From Chryseobacterium takakiae (GTDB lineage: Bacteria > Bacteroidota > Bacteroidia > Flavobacteriales > Weeksellaceae): DNA of 64,000 nucleotides. Under the pieces are notes generated by a model. That model saw only the letters and a program-made list of their open reading frames with translations, was not told the DNA's origin and did no database searches. The position numbers were made by a program, and so were the translations under genes. Location of the stretch: the NCBI RefSeq assembly GCF_900129385.1, contig NZ_FQVO01000015.1:1-64000 (forward strand), in the 5' to 3' direction. Each line of letters opens with the position of its first letter. The stretch's first letter is position 1. This document shows positions 52,660 through 61,591 of the stretch, piece after piece.

Positions 52660-53880
52660 ATGAAGAAAAACTTTTTAGATAAAATAAAAGCAATAGACAA
52701 TAAAGAAAGTAAAGAGCATAAAATCTCTGGTAAAAATATTATCTATTATGACGGGAGTAAGCCTAAAAATGTAGTTAAAAATTTTGATGCAAGTAAAGAT
52801 AAGCCGGAGTACGTAAATCTTTCAAATTTACTGTATAATGATATATTTAAGGATTCTCCTGACTTACTCAATGTTCCCATCGAAGCAATTAGGGTTATTT
52901 TTATTTTGATTCATCAATCAAAATCTGTCAGTTTTAATCAACCACGAGCGCCATATACTCCTTCTTTGTTTGAAGAGGAATTTCTTACGAAGGATAATAG
53001 TTTTGCAAGCTTCGACATACCTACTGGGCTTATCTCGCCATCAAGAGACACAAAAAGAATTGAAAAGGCTTTACTTTTATTGATGCAAAATACAATAAGA
53101 ACTGTAGTATCAAAGAATGCAAAAAACGAAGAAGTTAAAAGCTTAATATCATTTATTGAAAAGCCAAAATTTACCCGGGGAAGAGTATATTTAGAGGTTA
53201 GCAGTTATTGGTTAGAAAAAATGGCAAATATCGAACATTATAATCCTATTATATTTGATCTTGCGTATAATATTCCAAATACTCAGCAAATATTTTTTGC
53301 GATTTGGCTTCGCTCTATTCCAATGTATCAGGAAGCTGTATTTAAAAAAGAAACCTACAAGAGTTGGACACAAATAAATATTGATACTTTACAGAAAAAA
53401 TTTGGACTGGAGGGAAAAGATAGAGATTACATTAGTGAAAAATTCTTAAAGCCAATACAAGCAAAGCTTTTTGAATTTAATGATCGGAGTTTTGCATTTC
53501 AGTATGATAAAGGTAGTTATTATATTACTGCTTTGGATGTTAAAGCTAACAAAATCATTGAAAATTTAAAACCGGAAAATGCTTACAGAACGAAGGTAAA
53601 ATATGCAATTAACTATTTACAGCGTAGACATAAAGTAGATAAAGACAGTTTAGATCATATTGAAACCATATATGCCAACAGTATTTTAGATAAAGAGTTA
53701 ATGGAGACTGCTTATTCCAATTTAAAAAAAGTGGTTAAAAGAGAGCAGATGAAAATGACAGACTTAACAGGACTGAAGTTTTTGGCAAAGTGGCAGGAAG
53801 AAATTATAACGAGCTATAAGCAAACAGCTAATTATAAAAACTTCCCAAAAGGATATCCTAAAGTAATTACGTCTGAGTAA
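52660..53880 (+). CDS. rep: Plasmid replication initiator (Rep_3/RepB-like)
   Basis: The 406-residue protein shows the double winged-helix layout of iteron-binding initiators: EYVNLSNLLYNDIFKDSPDL, VPIEAIRVIFILIHQSKSVS, a segment with FIEKPKFTRGRVYLEVSSYW and LAYNIPNTQQIFFAIWLRSI, and the second winged helix SWTQINIDTLQKKFGLEGKD. The first of nine iterons begins at the base after the stop codon, so the initiator binds directly downstream of its own gene. An inverted repeat CTTTGCATTACAAAG (about 52610) lies just upstream and may be an autoregulatory site. This is the key evidence for a plasmid replicon. Confidence 0.85.
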   Translation: MKKNFLDKIKAIDNKESKEHKISGKNIIYYDGSKPKNVVKNFDASKDKPEYVNLSNLLYNDIFKDSPDLLNVPIEAIRVIFILIHQSKSVSFNQPRAPYTPSLFEEEFLTKDNSFASFDIPTGLISPSRDTKRIEKALLLLMQNTIRTVVSKNAKNEEVKSLISFIEKPKFTRGRVYLEVSSYWLEKMANIEHYNPIIFDLAYNIPNTQQIFFAIWLRSIPMYQEAVFKKETYKSWTQINIDTLQKKFGLEGKDRDYISEKFLKPIQAKLFEFNDRSFAFQYDKGSYYITALDVKANKIIENLKPENAYRTKVKYAINYLQRRHKVDKDSLDHIETIYANSILDKELMETAYSNLKKVVKREQMKMTDLTGLKFLAKWQEEIITSYKQTANYKNFPKGYPKVITSE

Positions 53881-54225
53881 TGCTGAATGTTTGGGGTGTT
53901 TTAAAAAAATAGGTTATCCGTCCGAGTTAATATGCTGAATGTTTGAAGTTTTTTTGCTGAATGTTTGGGGTGCAATTACTGAATGTTTGGGGTAAAATGC
54001 CATAATTTCATAAAAAATGTTAAAATATCAAATTGGTTGCTGAATGTTTGGTGTGTAAAAATGGATTTTCAAAACATTTCTAATGATATGAATATAAAAA
54101 ACTTACAATCTCCCTTAATGTGAATTTTATTTACTGAATGTTTGGGGTATATATACTGGTTTTTTGCTGAATGTTTGGAGTCTAATTGCTGAATACTTGA
54201 AGTTGATTTGCTGAATGTTTGAGGT
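53881..54225 (+). repeat. Iteron array: probable oriV
   Basis: Nine same-strand copies of a 17-bp core TGCTGAATGTTTGGGGT (variants at positions 1-3, 9-10 and 14-16) start at 53881, 53933, 53955, 53977, 54038, 54132, 54165, 54187 and 54209. Four steps are exactly 22 bp (two DNA turns) and one is 33 bp (three turns), so the binding sites face the same side of the helix. They follow the rep gene directly and lie in very AT-rich DNA, suited for opening. Confidence 0.92.
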
Positions 54226-54522
54226 GCGAATCTCTTGAAATGCCGATAAATAAAGGCTTTGTGACGAATCTAAAAGTATTAATTAAAGATAGTTTATAGT
54301 TTATAATAAAAGGAAAGATAGTGTATAGATATAAATAGTCATAGATATTTACAAAAAAGTCCAAAGAGATAATAGACCTTCTTGCGAAATCCACTGAAAA
54401 AATAATTTGGCTACTGTGTAAAATTAAGAGCTGTTGCAATTATTTTAACTACATAAGAAATATTTAAAATATTAAACTTTTTCAGCAATTTATCCGTTAT
54501 AATTTTTAAATTTGAATGAAAT

Positions 54523-54636
54523 ATGTTTAAACTTTTTAATAATTTTTCCTCGTCAATTTTGAGCGACTTTAAAGAAATATTAAAAGAATATGTTAAGAGA
54601 TTTCAGGAAAACCGCAATAGAAAAAAAGGACAGTAA
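54523..54636 (+). CDS. Possible small helical protein (37 residues)
   Basis: ATG 54523 opens MFKLFNNFSSSILSDFKEIL then KEYVKRFQENRNRKKGQ, ending at TAA 54634-54636. A -7 element TAAATTTG (54507-54514) lies eight bp upstream. It overlaps the start of the next gene in another frame, so it could be a leader that couples translation to it. Short, so moderate confidence only. Confidence 0.4.
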   Translation: MFKLFNNFSSSILSDFKEILKEYVKRFQENRNRKKGQ

Positions 54637-54796
54637 AAACTTGGAAAAGTTTTTGGGGAAAAAGTCAAGAAAATTTTATCTTGAGACACATTATGAGAAA
54701 AATCAATTGTACCAATATTTATATTTTTTGCGATCAAAAGGAGCAGACATAAATTCTTTTTTTGATCAGAAAATTGAACAAAAAAAAGACCTATGA
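54590..54796 (+). CDS. Small basic protein of unknown function
   Basis: The 68-residue protein (MLRDFRKTAIEKKDSKNLEK, SRKFYLETHYEKNQLYQYLY) is rich in Lys, helical and without signal peptide. Its end overlaps the start of the next gene by four bases (ATGA), so the two are translated together. Located between oriV and the candidate oriT. Not recognised. Confidence 0.55.
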   Translation: MLRDFRKTAIEKKDSKNLEKFLGKKSRKFYLETHYEKNQLYQYLYFLRSKGADINSFFDQKIEQKKDL

Positions 54797-55014
54797 AAAA
54801 AATACTAGTGTTATCAGTATTGAGTCTGTTTATGGTTTATACAATTCTCTCATTATTCATTGAAATCCCGGAAGTATTTAATAATATTTTCTACGCAATG
54901 GTTACTATTTTTGCAGGTTATTTTATAGTTTTTCATTCTGATATTGGAAGAGGGATAAAAGAAAAATTTCAAGAAAATAGCAGTAAAGTAAATTCTAAAA
55001 GATATAAAAACTAG
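54793..55014 (+). CDS. Small two-helix membrane protein
   Basis: The 73-residue protein has two hydrophobic helices (about 4-24, KILVLSVLSLFMVYTILSLF; and 33-51, IFYAMVTIFAGYFIVFHSDI) and a basic tail. It overlaps the previous gene by ATGA. Unknown function; it may belong to plasmid maintenance or entry functions near the transfer region. Confidence 0.6.
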   Translation: MKKILVLSVLSLFMVYTILSLFIEIPEVFNNIFYAMVTIFAGYFIVFHSDIGRGIKEKFQENSSKVNSKRYKN

Positions 55015-55092
55015 CTTACCAAATTTTTTAAAAAAAAGGCAATATTTTTATATAATTCTTAATATTTAAATTTTACTGTTTAAATATTTTTT

Positions 55093-55109
55093 TGCTGAAT
55101 GTTTGGTGT
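55093..55109 (+). repeat. Dispersed iteron copy between oriV and the mobilisation genes
   Basis: TGCTGAATGTTTGGTGT, 868 bp beyond the last copy of the array. Confidence 0.85.
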
Positions 55110-55301
55110 CTTGTAAGATATTGTAAAGCAGGAAAAAATAATTAATAAAAGCATTTTTTCTTAAAGCCTGTTGCTTCTGCCAGCATTTTGAGCAAATACA
55201 AAGCTATTTTAGTCCTTGGTTAGACTTATATGCAAAAGAGAATTGTAGAAAGCTTCAAGTTCCATGTTGATTATCTCTTTGGACTTTATAAAACTATTTA
55301 T

Positions 55302-55407
55302 CCCGAAATTTTTCGGGTGTGCATGGCATAGCCATGTTCCAAAAATTTTGTTAAACTATTTGTTTTTTGATAAGCAAGAGGAAACCACGATATAAAAATC
55401 GTAGTTT
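55302..55407 (+). other. Candidate oriT region with three inverted repeats
   Basis: CCCGAAA (55302-55308) with TTTCGGG (55311-55317), CATGGC (55322-55327) with GCCATG (55331-55336), and AAACCACGAT (55382-55391) with ATCGTAGTTT (55398-55407, one mismatch) lie in a 106-bp stretch. It is 150 bp upstream of the BfmA/BtgA-like gene and the relaxase. Inverted repeats directly before mobilisation genes are the usual layout of a Bacteroidetes oriT. The nic site cannot be fixed from sequence alone. Confidence 0.6.
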
Positions 55408-55558
55408 GTATCTGTTTGTTTTATAGGTAGTTATGTTGCTGCATATTAGATAGGTATACTGAAAGTATACTAAGTTATTTATTAAATCGTTATAATATAT
55501 ATAAATTATTGTAAAATAGCATTTTAATAGTATATTAGTAGTACTAAAAACTTACACT

Positions 55559-56197
55559 ATGCTTAAAAATACAATAAAATTATCTGATGATACAAAGGAT
55601 TTATTAGACCAAATTCAATTAAAATTTGGGCTTAAAACTTATGATACAACCGTAAATACATGCTCACTTTTTATAATTAGAAATGAAATAAATCTGAAAG
55701 AAGATTACATCGGTGATTATAGAAAGGGCCTTGTTGATCTAGAAAAAAGATTAACAGTAAGTTTCAAAGAGCATGAAGATAAAATGAAATTAGATAATGC
55801 ATCTGTAAGGAAATGGATGGGTGGAATTGAAAAAGATTATCTTAAACCGTTAATACAGAAACTTAGCATATTGGATAAAATTTCAGATTTAGGAATTAAT
55901 AATATTTTACAAGAAAAACAAAATATTCCTAAAATTGAAAACCCCTTAAATTCTCATTTAGAGAAGCCTTTTTCTTCCAGTTCCGAAGACCAGGAAAATA
56001 CTGAGAAATTGAAAAATGAATTGCAGGATAAAGATCAAAAATTTAGGGATTTATACAATAAATATGAAATCCAAAAACAGGCACTGTTTAAAATTTTTAA
56101 CAACTCAAAAGTAGAGTCTGGGGGGATGCTTTCAAAGGAAAGGATTGTTATAAATTTGACATATGACGAATGGGAAGAATTAAAAAGAACACAGTAA
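55559..56197 (+). CDS. BfmA/BtgA-family mobilisation accessory protein
   Basis: The 212-residue protein has an N-terminal ribbon-helix-helix-like part (NTIKLSDDTKDLLDQIQLKF, GLKTYDTTVNTCSLFIIRN) that binds DNA, followed by a helical region and a long coiled coil (residues 130-180; EKLKNELQDKDQKFRDLYNK). BfmA and BtgA help relaxases nick oriT on Bacteroides transposons and plasmids. It lies between the candidate oriT and the large relaxase gene with a three-bp gap to the latter, so the two form one unit. Confidence 0.85.
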   Translation: MLKNTIKLSDDTKDLLDQIQLKFGLKTYDTTVNTCSLFIIRNEINLKEDYIGDYRKGLVDLEKRLTVSFKEHEDKMKLDNASVRKWMGGIEKDYLKPLIQKLSILDKISDLGINNILQEKQNIPKIENPLNSHLEKPFSSSSEDQENTEKLKNELQDKDQKFRDLYNKYEIQKQALFKIFNNSKVESGGMLSKERIVINLTYDEWEELKRTQ

Positions 56198-56200
56198 GAA

Positions 56201-59200
56201 ATGCATGTTAAAATAGTTTCTCACGATGCAAAGAAGTCACAATCTGCATCTAATATAATGCAGTATCTGGATAAGGAAAATGAAAATGAAAAATTAAAAA
56301 ATGAACACCTTATTTTAGAAGGCAAAGAGAATGAAATCAATCCTAATTCTGTAGAATATTTTTTCAATCAAGACTACAATCCGTATGATCTGGAAGACCC
56401 AAATTCAAAGATTAACGTATTTGAAGCTGCAGACAATTTAGACAAAAACAGAGGCACTCAAAATCTTTCTTCCAGTAATTTTTATATGCTCAATATCAGT
56501 CCTAGTCAGCAGGAATTGGAGCATATGGAAAAGATAGCCATTGAAGAGCTAACAAACCGGGGACTGATCTTTGAAGATATCCGAAATATTGAAACCGCAT
56601 TAGATTTTTATAATGAGCAGAAAGATCAATTAATGAAGCTGCAAATGAAATTATTTACTCAGGAGGTTATGGAGCAATATGCTTCTCAGATGGATAGAGA
56701 GATTTACGCCAATCAGGAAGCGCTTCCGACAGATGCAGAACGAAAATTAATGAAGGCCGAAATTGAAGAAAGATTTACGAAATTTTTAGAAGATAAAGCC
56801 ATAAAAAGTGAAATCCTGCAACCGGATGTAAACTATCTGGGAGTGAGTAAGTTTAATGAAAAACAGGAATATCCACACGGCAAGATATTTACTTTTTATT
56901 CTTCCGATATTGAGAAAAAAATCGATCTGTTTGTGCCAGAAGGAAAGTATAAAATTGAAGATGAACAGCTTTTTATTGACGAAGAATATTATTCAGATAA
57001 GTATAATACAATAGTTGAAAGAGAAAATTTCAGGAATGAAAAAATAGAAATTCCAGGTATAGCAGCCAAAAGTACTGACTATTTTACAGATTATGTGAAA
57101 GAAGATAAAGTGTATCTTATGCATCAATGGGATGAATTTGATAAGGAACTTAAACTTTATTTTGATAGCAATGAAATACAAATGCGTGATGGTGTTTGCT
57201 ATATTCCTGAAAGTATTTATAACGATAAGCTTTATGAGGCAAAAAGCCAGTTTCTGAGTAAAAAATTTGCAGAAATTAAGAAATCCATGCAGGAGGAAAA
57301 TATAAAAGAATCGGGTTTTGATATTTCAAAAGAAATCGATCAAAATGGAGAAGAATTTTATTTGAATCCTGACAAAGTTCCTTCAAAGGATGATCTGAAA
57401 AAAATCAATATTAAAACTTCTGTATATTTCAATAATTACCTTGTTGAGAAGAAATATATACCCAAGAAAGAAAGTTTTAAAATTTCGGATTGGGAAACTA
57501 AAAAATCCATTAAAGCAGAAGTCCTGGCAGAAAGTGAGAAAGCAAAATTATTGAAGATAACTGATGAAAGAATGCCGGAACCAGTTCAGGTCTGGGTTGG
57601 GAATTTCGCCATTGTAGATAAAGAATCTAATGATCTGGTAAAAGATGAAAATGGAGATATTCAGATCTTATCTGATTTTTACGAGCATAAAATACAGGAA
57701 ATATTAAAATTAGAAACAGCACAAAAATTACAGTTCATTGATTTCAAGGAGATTGAAAGTCAAAAACCAAAGTTTGTTAAGAACGAAGAAAGTATTTCTT
57801 TTACATTTGATAATACGGGATTAAAAGACCCGTTAAAATTTAATATCCGGACAGAAGAGCTAACTGTTTCAGCGAATGGCAGCTATACTATTGAAAGAAA
57901 TCTTTTTGATCATAAATATGAAAAACATCTAATCTATCAGGCCCAGAAGGAATTTTCTAAGGATTTCGAAAAAATTAAAGAATCAGTACATAAAGAAATG
58001 ATTCAAGCTAAGGATTTCCAAAAAGATAAGGAAATAGAACAGCGATTCAAAAACTTTTTAGTGGAGAAAAATGTTCTTAGGGAGCAATCTAAGAATGATA
58101 ATTTTAAAGTTGATGCTAGGATATTGGAGACTAAATATCAGTCTACATACATAGCTTATAAGCGTGAGAACAGTCTCGAAGAAATAAGGCTTTGGGTAAA
58201 TAATAATATCATATGCAAATCAGAAAAAGACGGTATTTATTTTAAAAACGAAGCCGAGATTACTAAAATATTAGATAAAGCAATTCAGAGAGACACTGCC
58301 CGCAAACAGCTTGTAGAGATTTACTTTTCCAAAGTTGAAACTGAGGATAAGAAACATAAAGAAGAGAGCTATAAGAGTTTTAATTTTTATAATGATGTCC
58401 CTGGCCTTAGTGAACCCGTTAAAATTTCCTTTAAAGAATCTGATCTAAAACAGGATGGCGGTAAGTATTTTGTTGAGAAACATAAGTTGGATTATAAATT
58501 GGAAAATGCCGTAAAATTTGGCATTACAAAAGAGTTCGGGAACGTCAAGGACGATATCAAAAATGAAGTCTGGAAAGAGAAAGGGTTTGATACTACCAAA
58601 CGCAAGATCACAGGCGAAGACCTGATGTATTATGCAAAAATTGAGACTGAAAGAAAATACAGCCATAAAGACAAGGCAGTTATCAAGAACAAGCCTATTC
58701 TTACTAAGATCAAAGAATATCAGCAAAGCAGGAACCCATTAAATAAAATGAAGATTGCAGATTTGGAAAGCCAGCTTTTACGAGATAAATATACAGGAGA
58801 AGTTGTCAATGAAGGTGTAAAGAAAGGAGGAATGAACTATCATTCCCATATTGTGGTCTCCCGGCACGATAAGACTAGTATTAATCCCAAGGATAAAGTT
58901 TCCATGTCACCGAATGCCAATCAAAAAGACGGACAGATTAACAATGGAGCTAAGGTTGGATTTAACCGTGATGAATTTGCCAAAATTGTTGAAAAGGTTT
59001 TTGATGAAAAATTTGAATACGAAAGACCGGAAAAGGAAAAATACGCAGTTCGGAACCAAATGAAAAAAGACCTATCGAAAAAAGTGGCTGACCGGACCCG
59101 GGGAGAAATCAAAGGAAGGATTAAACAGGAGATTATGAAACAGACAGGCATGAACACGGTAAGAAATGAACTTAATCCTTCACAGAAGATTAGGAATGAA

Positions 59201-59311
59201 CTTAAGCCCCTGCCAATTCCAACGAGTTTTCCAAAAAGCAAGTTGGATGCAGTAATTAAAATCGTCAAAATGGCAAAAAATTTAATCGTAGACAAAGGAA
59301 TGCACTATTAA
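56201..59311 (+). CDS. Large putative relaxase (DUF5712-like), with long repeat insertion
   Basis: The 1036-residue protein begins HVKIVSHDAKKSQSASNIMQ, YLDKENENEKLKNEHL, and has NLSSSNFYMLNISPSQQELE. The C-terminal part holds GMNYHSHIVVSRHD with an HxH relaxase-type metal motif (about residues 878-889), and SMSPNANQKDGQINNGAKVG. These are features of DUF5712-type mobilisation proteins, which are usually much shorter. Between them, residues about 200-790 hold a series of related modules (for example SFTFDNTGLKDPLKFNIRTE and SFNFYNDVPGLSEPVKISFK) that look like an internally repeated domain inserted between the two halves. It should nick oriT; the insertion's role is unknown. Confidence 0.75.
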   Translation: MHVKIVSHDAKKSQSASNIMQYLDKENENEKLKNEHLILEGKENEINPNSVEYFFNQDYNPYDLEDPNSKINVFEAADNLDKNRGTQNLSSSNFYMLNISPSQQELEHMEKIAIEELTNRGLIFEDIRNIETALDFYNEQKDQLMKLQMKLFTQEVMEQYASQMDREIYANQEALPTDAERKLMKAEIEERFTKFLEDKAIKSEILQPDVNYLGVSKFNEKQEYPHGKIFTFYSSDIEKKIDLFVPEGKYKIEDEQLFIDEEYYSDKYNTIVERENFRNEKIEIPGIAAKSTDYFTDYVKEDKVYLMHQWDEFDKELKLYFDSNEIQMRDGVCYIPESIYNDKLYEAKSQFLSKKFAEIKKSMQEENIKESGFDISKEIDQNGEEFYLNPDKVPSKDDLKKINIKTSVYFNNYLVEKKYIPKKESFKISDWETKKSIKAEVLAESEKAKLLKITDERMPEPVQVWVGNFAIVDKESNDLVKDENGDIQILSDFYEHKIQEILKLETAQKLQFIDFKEIESQKPKFVKNEESISFTFDNTGLKDPLKFNIRTEELTVSANGSYTIERNLFDHKYEKHLIYQAQKEFSKDFEKIKESVHKEMIQAKDFQKDKEIEQRFKNFLVEKNVLREQSKNDNFKVDARILETKYQSTYIAYKRENSLEEIRLWVNNNIICKSEKDGIYFKNEAEITKILDKAIQRDTARKQLVEIYFSKVETEDKKHKEESYKSFNFYNDVPGLSEPVKISFKESDLKQDGGKYFVEKHKLDYKLENAVKFGITKEFGNVKDDIKNEVWKEKGFDTTKRKITGEDLMYYAKIETERKYSHKDKAVIKNKPILTKIKEYQQSRNPLNKMKIADLESQLLRDKYTGEVVNEGVKKGGMNYHSHIVVSRHDKTSINPKDKVSMSPNANQKDGQINNGAKVGFNRDEFAKIVEKVFDEKFEYERPEKEKYAVRNQMKKDLSKKVADRTRGEIKGRIKQEIMKQTGMNTVRNELNPSQKIRNELKPLPIPTSFPKSKLDAVIKIVKMAKNLIVDKGMHY

Positions 59312-59315
59312 TAAT

Positions 59316-60974
59316 ATGAATTTACCAGAGTTTTTAAGCAAAGAGATTATTGTCATATTTCTTATAATATACGTAGTTGTAGGGCTGTTAGGCTATATTA
59401 TCTCGTCATTTCGCGGGAACAAAGGATTAATAAGCTTTTCGCTTATTTTGATATTTGGGGCAGTGATACATCATTACTTCCCATATTCATTTATTGAAAA
59501 ACTTCTGCCCTTCGGTTTTGCTCCGGCTCTAATATTGGGACTACTCATAGGTCTTTCCAATTACGAACCTAAAGCACAGCCTATAGTTGATGTAGAATTA
59601 AATCTTAGAGGAAGAAAGAGGATTATCCGAAATATTTTCGCAGGGATTGGAGTTTTCGGAGCTTCCCGAAGTGGTAAAACGGCTTCTGTGATTTATTCGC
59701 TTTTAATTCATTTTGCAAAGTGGGGATTCTCTGGTTTAATCTATGATTATAAAAATGGAGAACTGACAGAAATATGCGTTCCCCTTTTTGGAAAAAGGTT
59801 AAAGATTTTTGCTATACACCGTCCTGATATCAGTGTCAGGCTGAATCCTATTAACCCGAAATATTTGGATGATGAAAAAGAGGTGTCTGCTGTTACGCAG
59901 GTAATTTTAGATAACCTTGCCGGTTCAGAGAAAGGGGAGAACGGTTTTTTTTATGATACTGCAGGAAGTTTATTAAGTGCCATAATCCTTAGATTTTCAC
60001 TGCACTATCAACACTACTGTACTATTCCCCACGTTATTGCTTTTATCCTTTCTGTTGATTTTTCTTTAAAAAAAGAGGAACAGCAAAGCAAAGGTTTGCA
60101 GGAAGAGGCCTATGACACGTTTTTAGGATTGAAGAACTTTCTTATTGCTGATAAAAGAGTAAAAATCCAGGCATCATCATTTATTTTAGGGCTTGCATCT
60201 GAAAAACAAACTGCTGCAGTTGTTTCAACTTTGGCCAATGCTTTAAGAAAAATTTCCTTCCCTGAATCTTTTTGGGCATTGACTGGTAATGATATTGACC
60301 TAAATCTTAATTCAAAAGAAAATCAAACCGTTCTTTCAATCATGAATGATCCAAAATCCGAAGAAGTAATCACTCCTTTTTTGGCCACAATTATTCATAC
60401 CATTACTAAACAAATGATGGTCCGACATCAGGAACCTGCATTCATCCTTTTGGACGAGGCTCCAACCATCAAATTAAGAAATATGGCCCGAATCTCTGCT
60501 ACAATGGCCAGCTTTAAGATAGCAACTATCTATTGTGCACAGGACATTTCGCAAGCTGTAATACAATATACAAGGGATGGATTTAAAGCGATCCTGGCCA
60601 ACTTATCGACCTTGTTCTTTGGTAGAGCCAATGATCCGGACACGGGTAAATTTTATGAGCAATATTTTGAACCTAAGAAAATTAAGACTCATTCAAGAAC
60701 TACAGGACAATCTTCTTCCTCAAAAACCGTCAGTGAAAAAGAAGTTCCGAAAGTTCGTTCCCATGAGTTCACCAAATTTACACCGGGTAAATTCGCATTT
60801 ATATCTGGTGGTAAGGCTGAACTGATTAAGTTTCCAAAGTATAATATCGAAGTAGAACAACTTCCGGAGAAGGAAAACTTAAAGTCAAAAATGATTGATA
60901 ATTACATGCATATCATTGATGAGATCAACCTTTTTGCTGAACAAATAGGAATTTCAAGAGAAAGAAAAGTTTAA
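59316..60974 (+). CDS. Type IV coupling protein (VirD4/TraG-like ATPase)
   Basis: The 552-residue protein has three N-terminal membrane helices (about 9-85) and a hexameric ATPase domain with Walker A GVFGASRSGKTAS and Walker B AFILLDEAPTIKL, IYCAQDISQ and LSTLFFGRAND. It corresponds to the coupling protein that delivers the relaxase-bound strand to the mating pore. It starts five bp after the relaxase stop. Its own gene follows bfmA-like and relaxase genes, giving a complete mobilisation module that would use the tra pore encoded at 62.6 kb and beyond. Confidence 0.9.
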   Translation: MNLPEFLSKEIIVIFLIIYVVVGLLGYIISSFRGNKGLISFSLILIFGAVIHHYFPYSFIEKLLPFGFAPALILGLLIGLSNYEPKAQPIVDVELNLRGRKRIIRNIFAGIGVFGASRSGKTASVIYSLLIHFAKWGFSGLIYDYKNGELTEICVPLFGKRLKIFAIHRPDISVRLNPINPKYLDDEKEVSAVTQVILDNLAGSEKGENGFFYDTAGSLLSAIILRFSLHYQHYCTIPHVIAFILSVDFSLKKEEQQSKGLQEEAYDTFLGLKNFLIADKRVKIQASSFILGLASEKQTAAVVSTLANALRKISFPESFWALTGNDIDLNLNSKENQTVLSIMNDPKSEEVITPFLATIIHTITKQMMVRHQEPAFILLDEAPTIKLRNMARISATMASFKIATIYCAQDISQAVIQYTRDGFKAILANLSTLFFGRANDPDTGKFYEQYFEPKKIKTHSRTTGQSSSSKTVSEKEVPKVRSHEFTKFTPGKFAFISGGKAELIKFPKYNIEVEQLPEKENLKSKMIDNYMHIIDEINLFAEQIGISRERKV

Positions 60975-61021
60975 TATATTAAACTTTTATATATTTGTTT
61001 ACCAAACATGAAAGAATAATT

Positions 61022-61591
61022 ATGAGAATGGCTGAAAAAAAAGACAAAATTGATGTTGTTAATATATTAACATCTGCTTTTATTAATGTCTTAATACCGA
61101 ATTCAATAAATTTTGTCGTCAAGAATGATAAAAAACGCCGGGAGAGATTAAGATCTTTAATGGAGTTTCAGTTTGATATAGGTTTAGAACTTGGTCATAT
61201 CTTTATTAGTGATGATTCTAAAGGCTGCATTATATTTATCGATAAATGGAAATCAACGCTTAAACGTATCATTTTAGAAGTTAAGCTCTTATTTGCTGTA
61301 ATTGGAATCGAAAATCTTTTTCAGGTATTGAAAAGAGAAAATCTTATTAAATCTTATCATCCGAAACAAGACTTTATACATTTATGGCTGATGGGCGTTG
61401 CACCAGAAGCCCAGGGAACTGGAGTAGGTAGTAAGCTGCTCCAGGAAACTCTTCAATTTTATGAAGGAAAACTTATGTATCTGGAAACAACGACGCCGGA
61501 AAACCTAAGGTTTTATAAGAAAAACGGCTTTATTATTTTCCATGAAACTTTTGAATTAGATTATCCATTATATTTTTTGAAATATGTTTAA
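61022..61591 (+). CDS. GNAT-family N-acetyltransferase
   Basis: I start at ATG 61022 (MRMAEKKDKIDVVNILTSAF), the normal GNAT beginning; an in-frame TTG at 60995 would add nine residues. The 189-residue protein has the acetyl-CoA motif LWLMGVAPEAQGTGVGSKLL (Q/RxxGxG/A) and the C-terminal TTTPENLRFYKKNGF, typical for aminoglycoside, polyamine or small-molecule acetyltransferases. It ends overlapping the next gene by eight bases. Together they look like an inserted pair between the coupling gene and the tra operon. Substrate unknown. Confidence 0.88.
   Translation: MRMAEKKDKIDVVNILTSAFINVLIPNSINFVVKNDKKRRERLRSLMEFQFDIGLELGHIFISDDSKGCIIFIDKWKSTLKRIILEVKLLFAVIGIENLFQVLKRENLIKSYHPKQDFIHLWLMGVAPEAQGTGVGSKLLQETLQFYEGKLMYLETTTPENLRFYKKNGFIIFHETFELDYPLYFLKYV

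Noticed and set aside
53881..54225. CRISPR-like array of short repeats
   Set aside because: Repeats are 17 bp, unequally spaced in multiples of about 11 bp, without unique 30-bp spacers, and directly follow a Rep gene; they are iterons.
58921..59295. 124-codon minus-strand frame
   Set aside because: It is the shadow of the relaxase C-terminus, including its HxH region.
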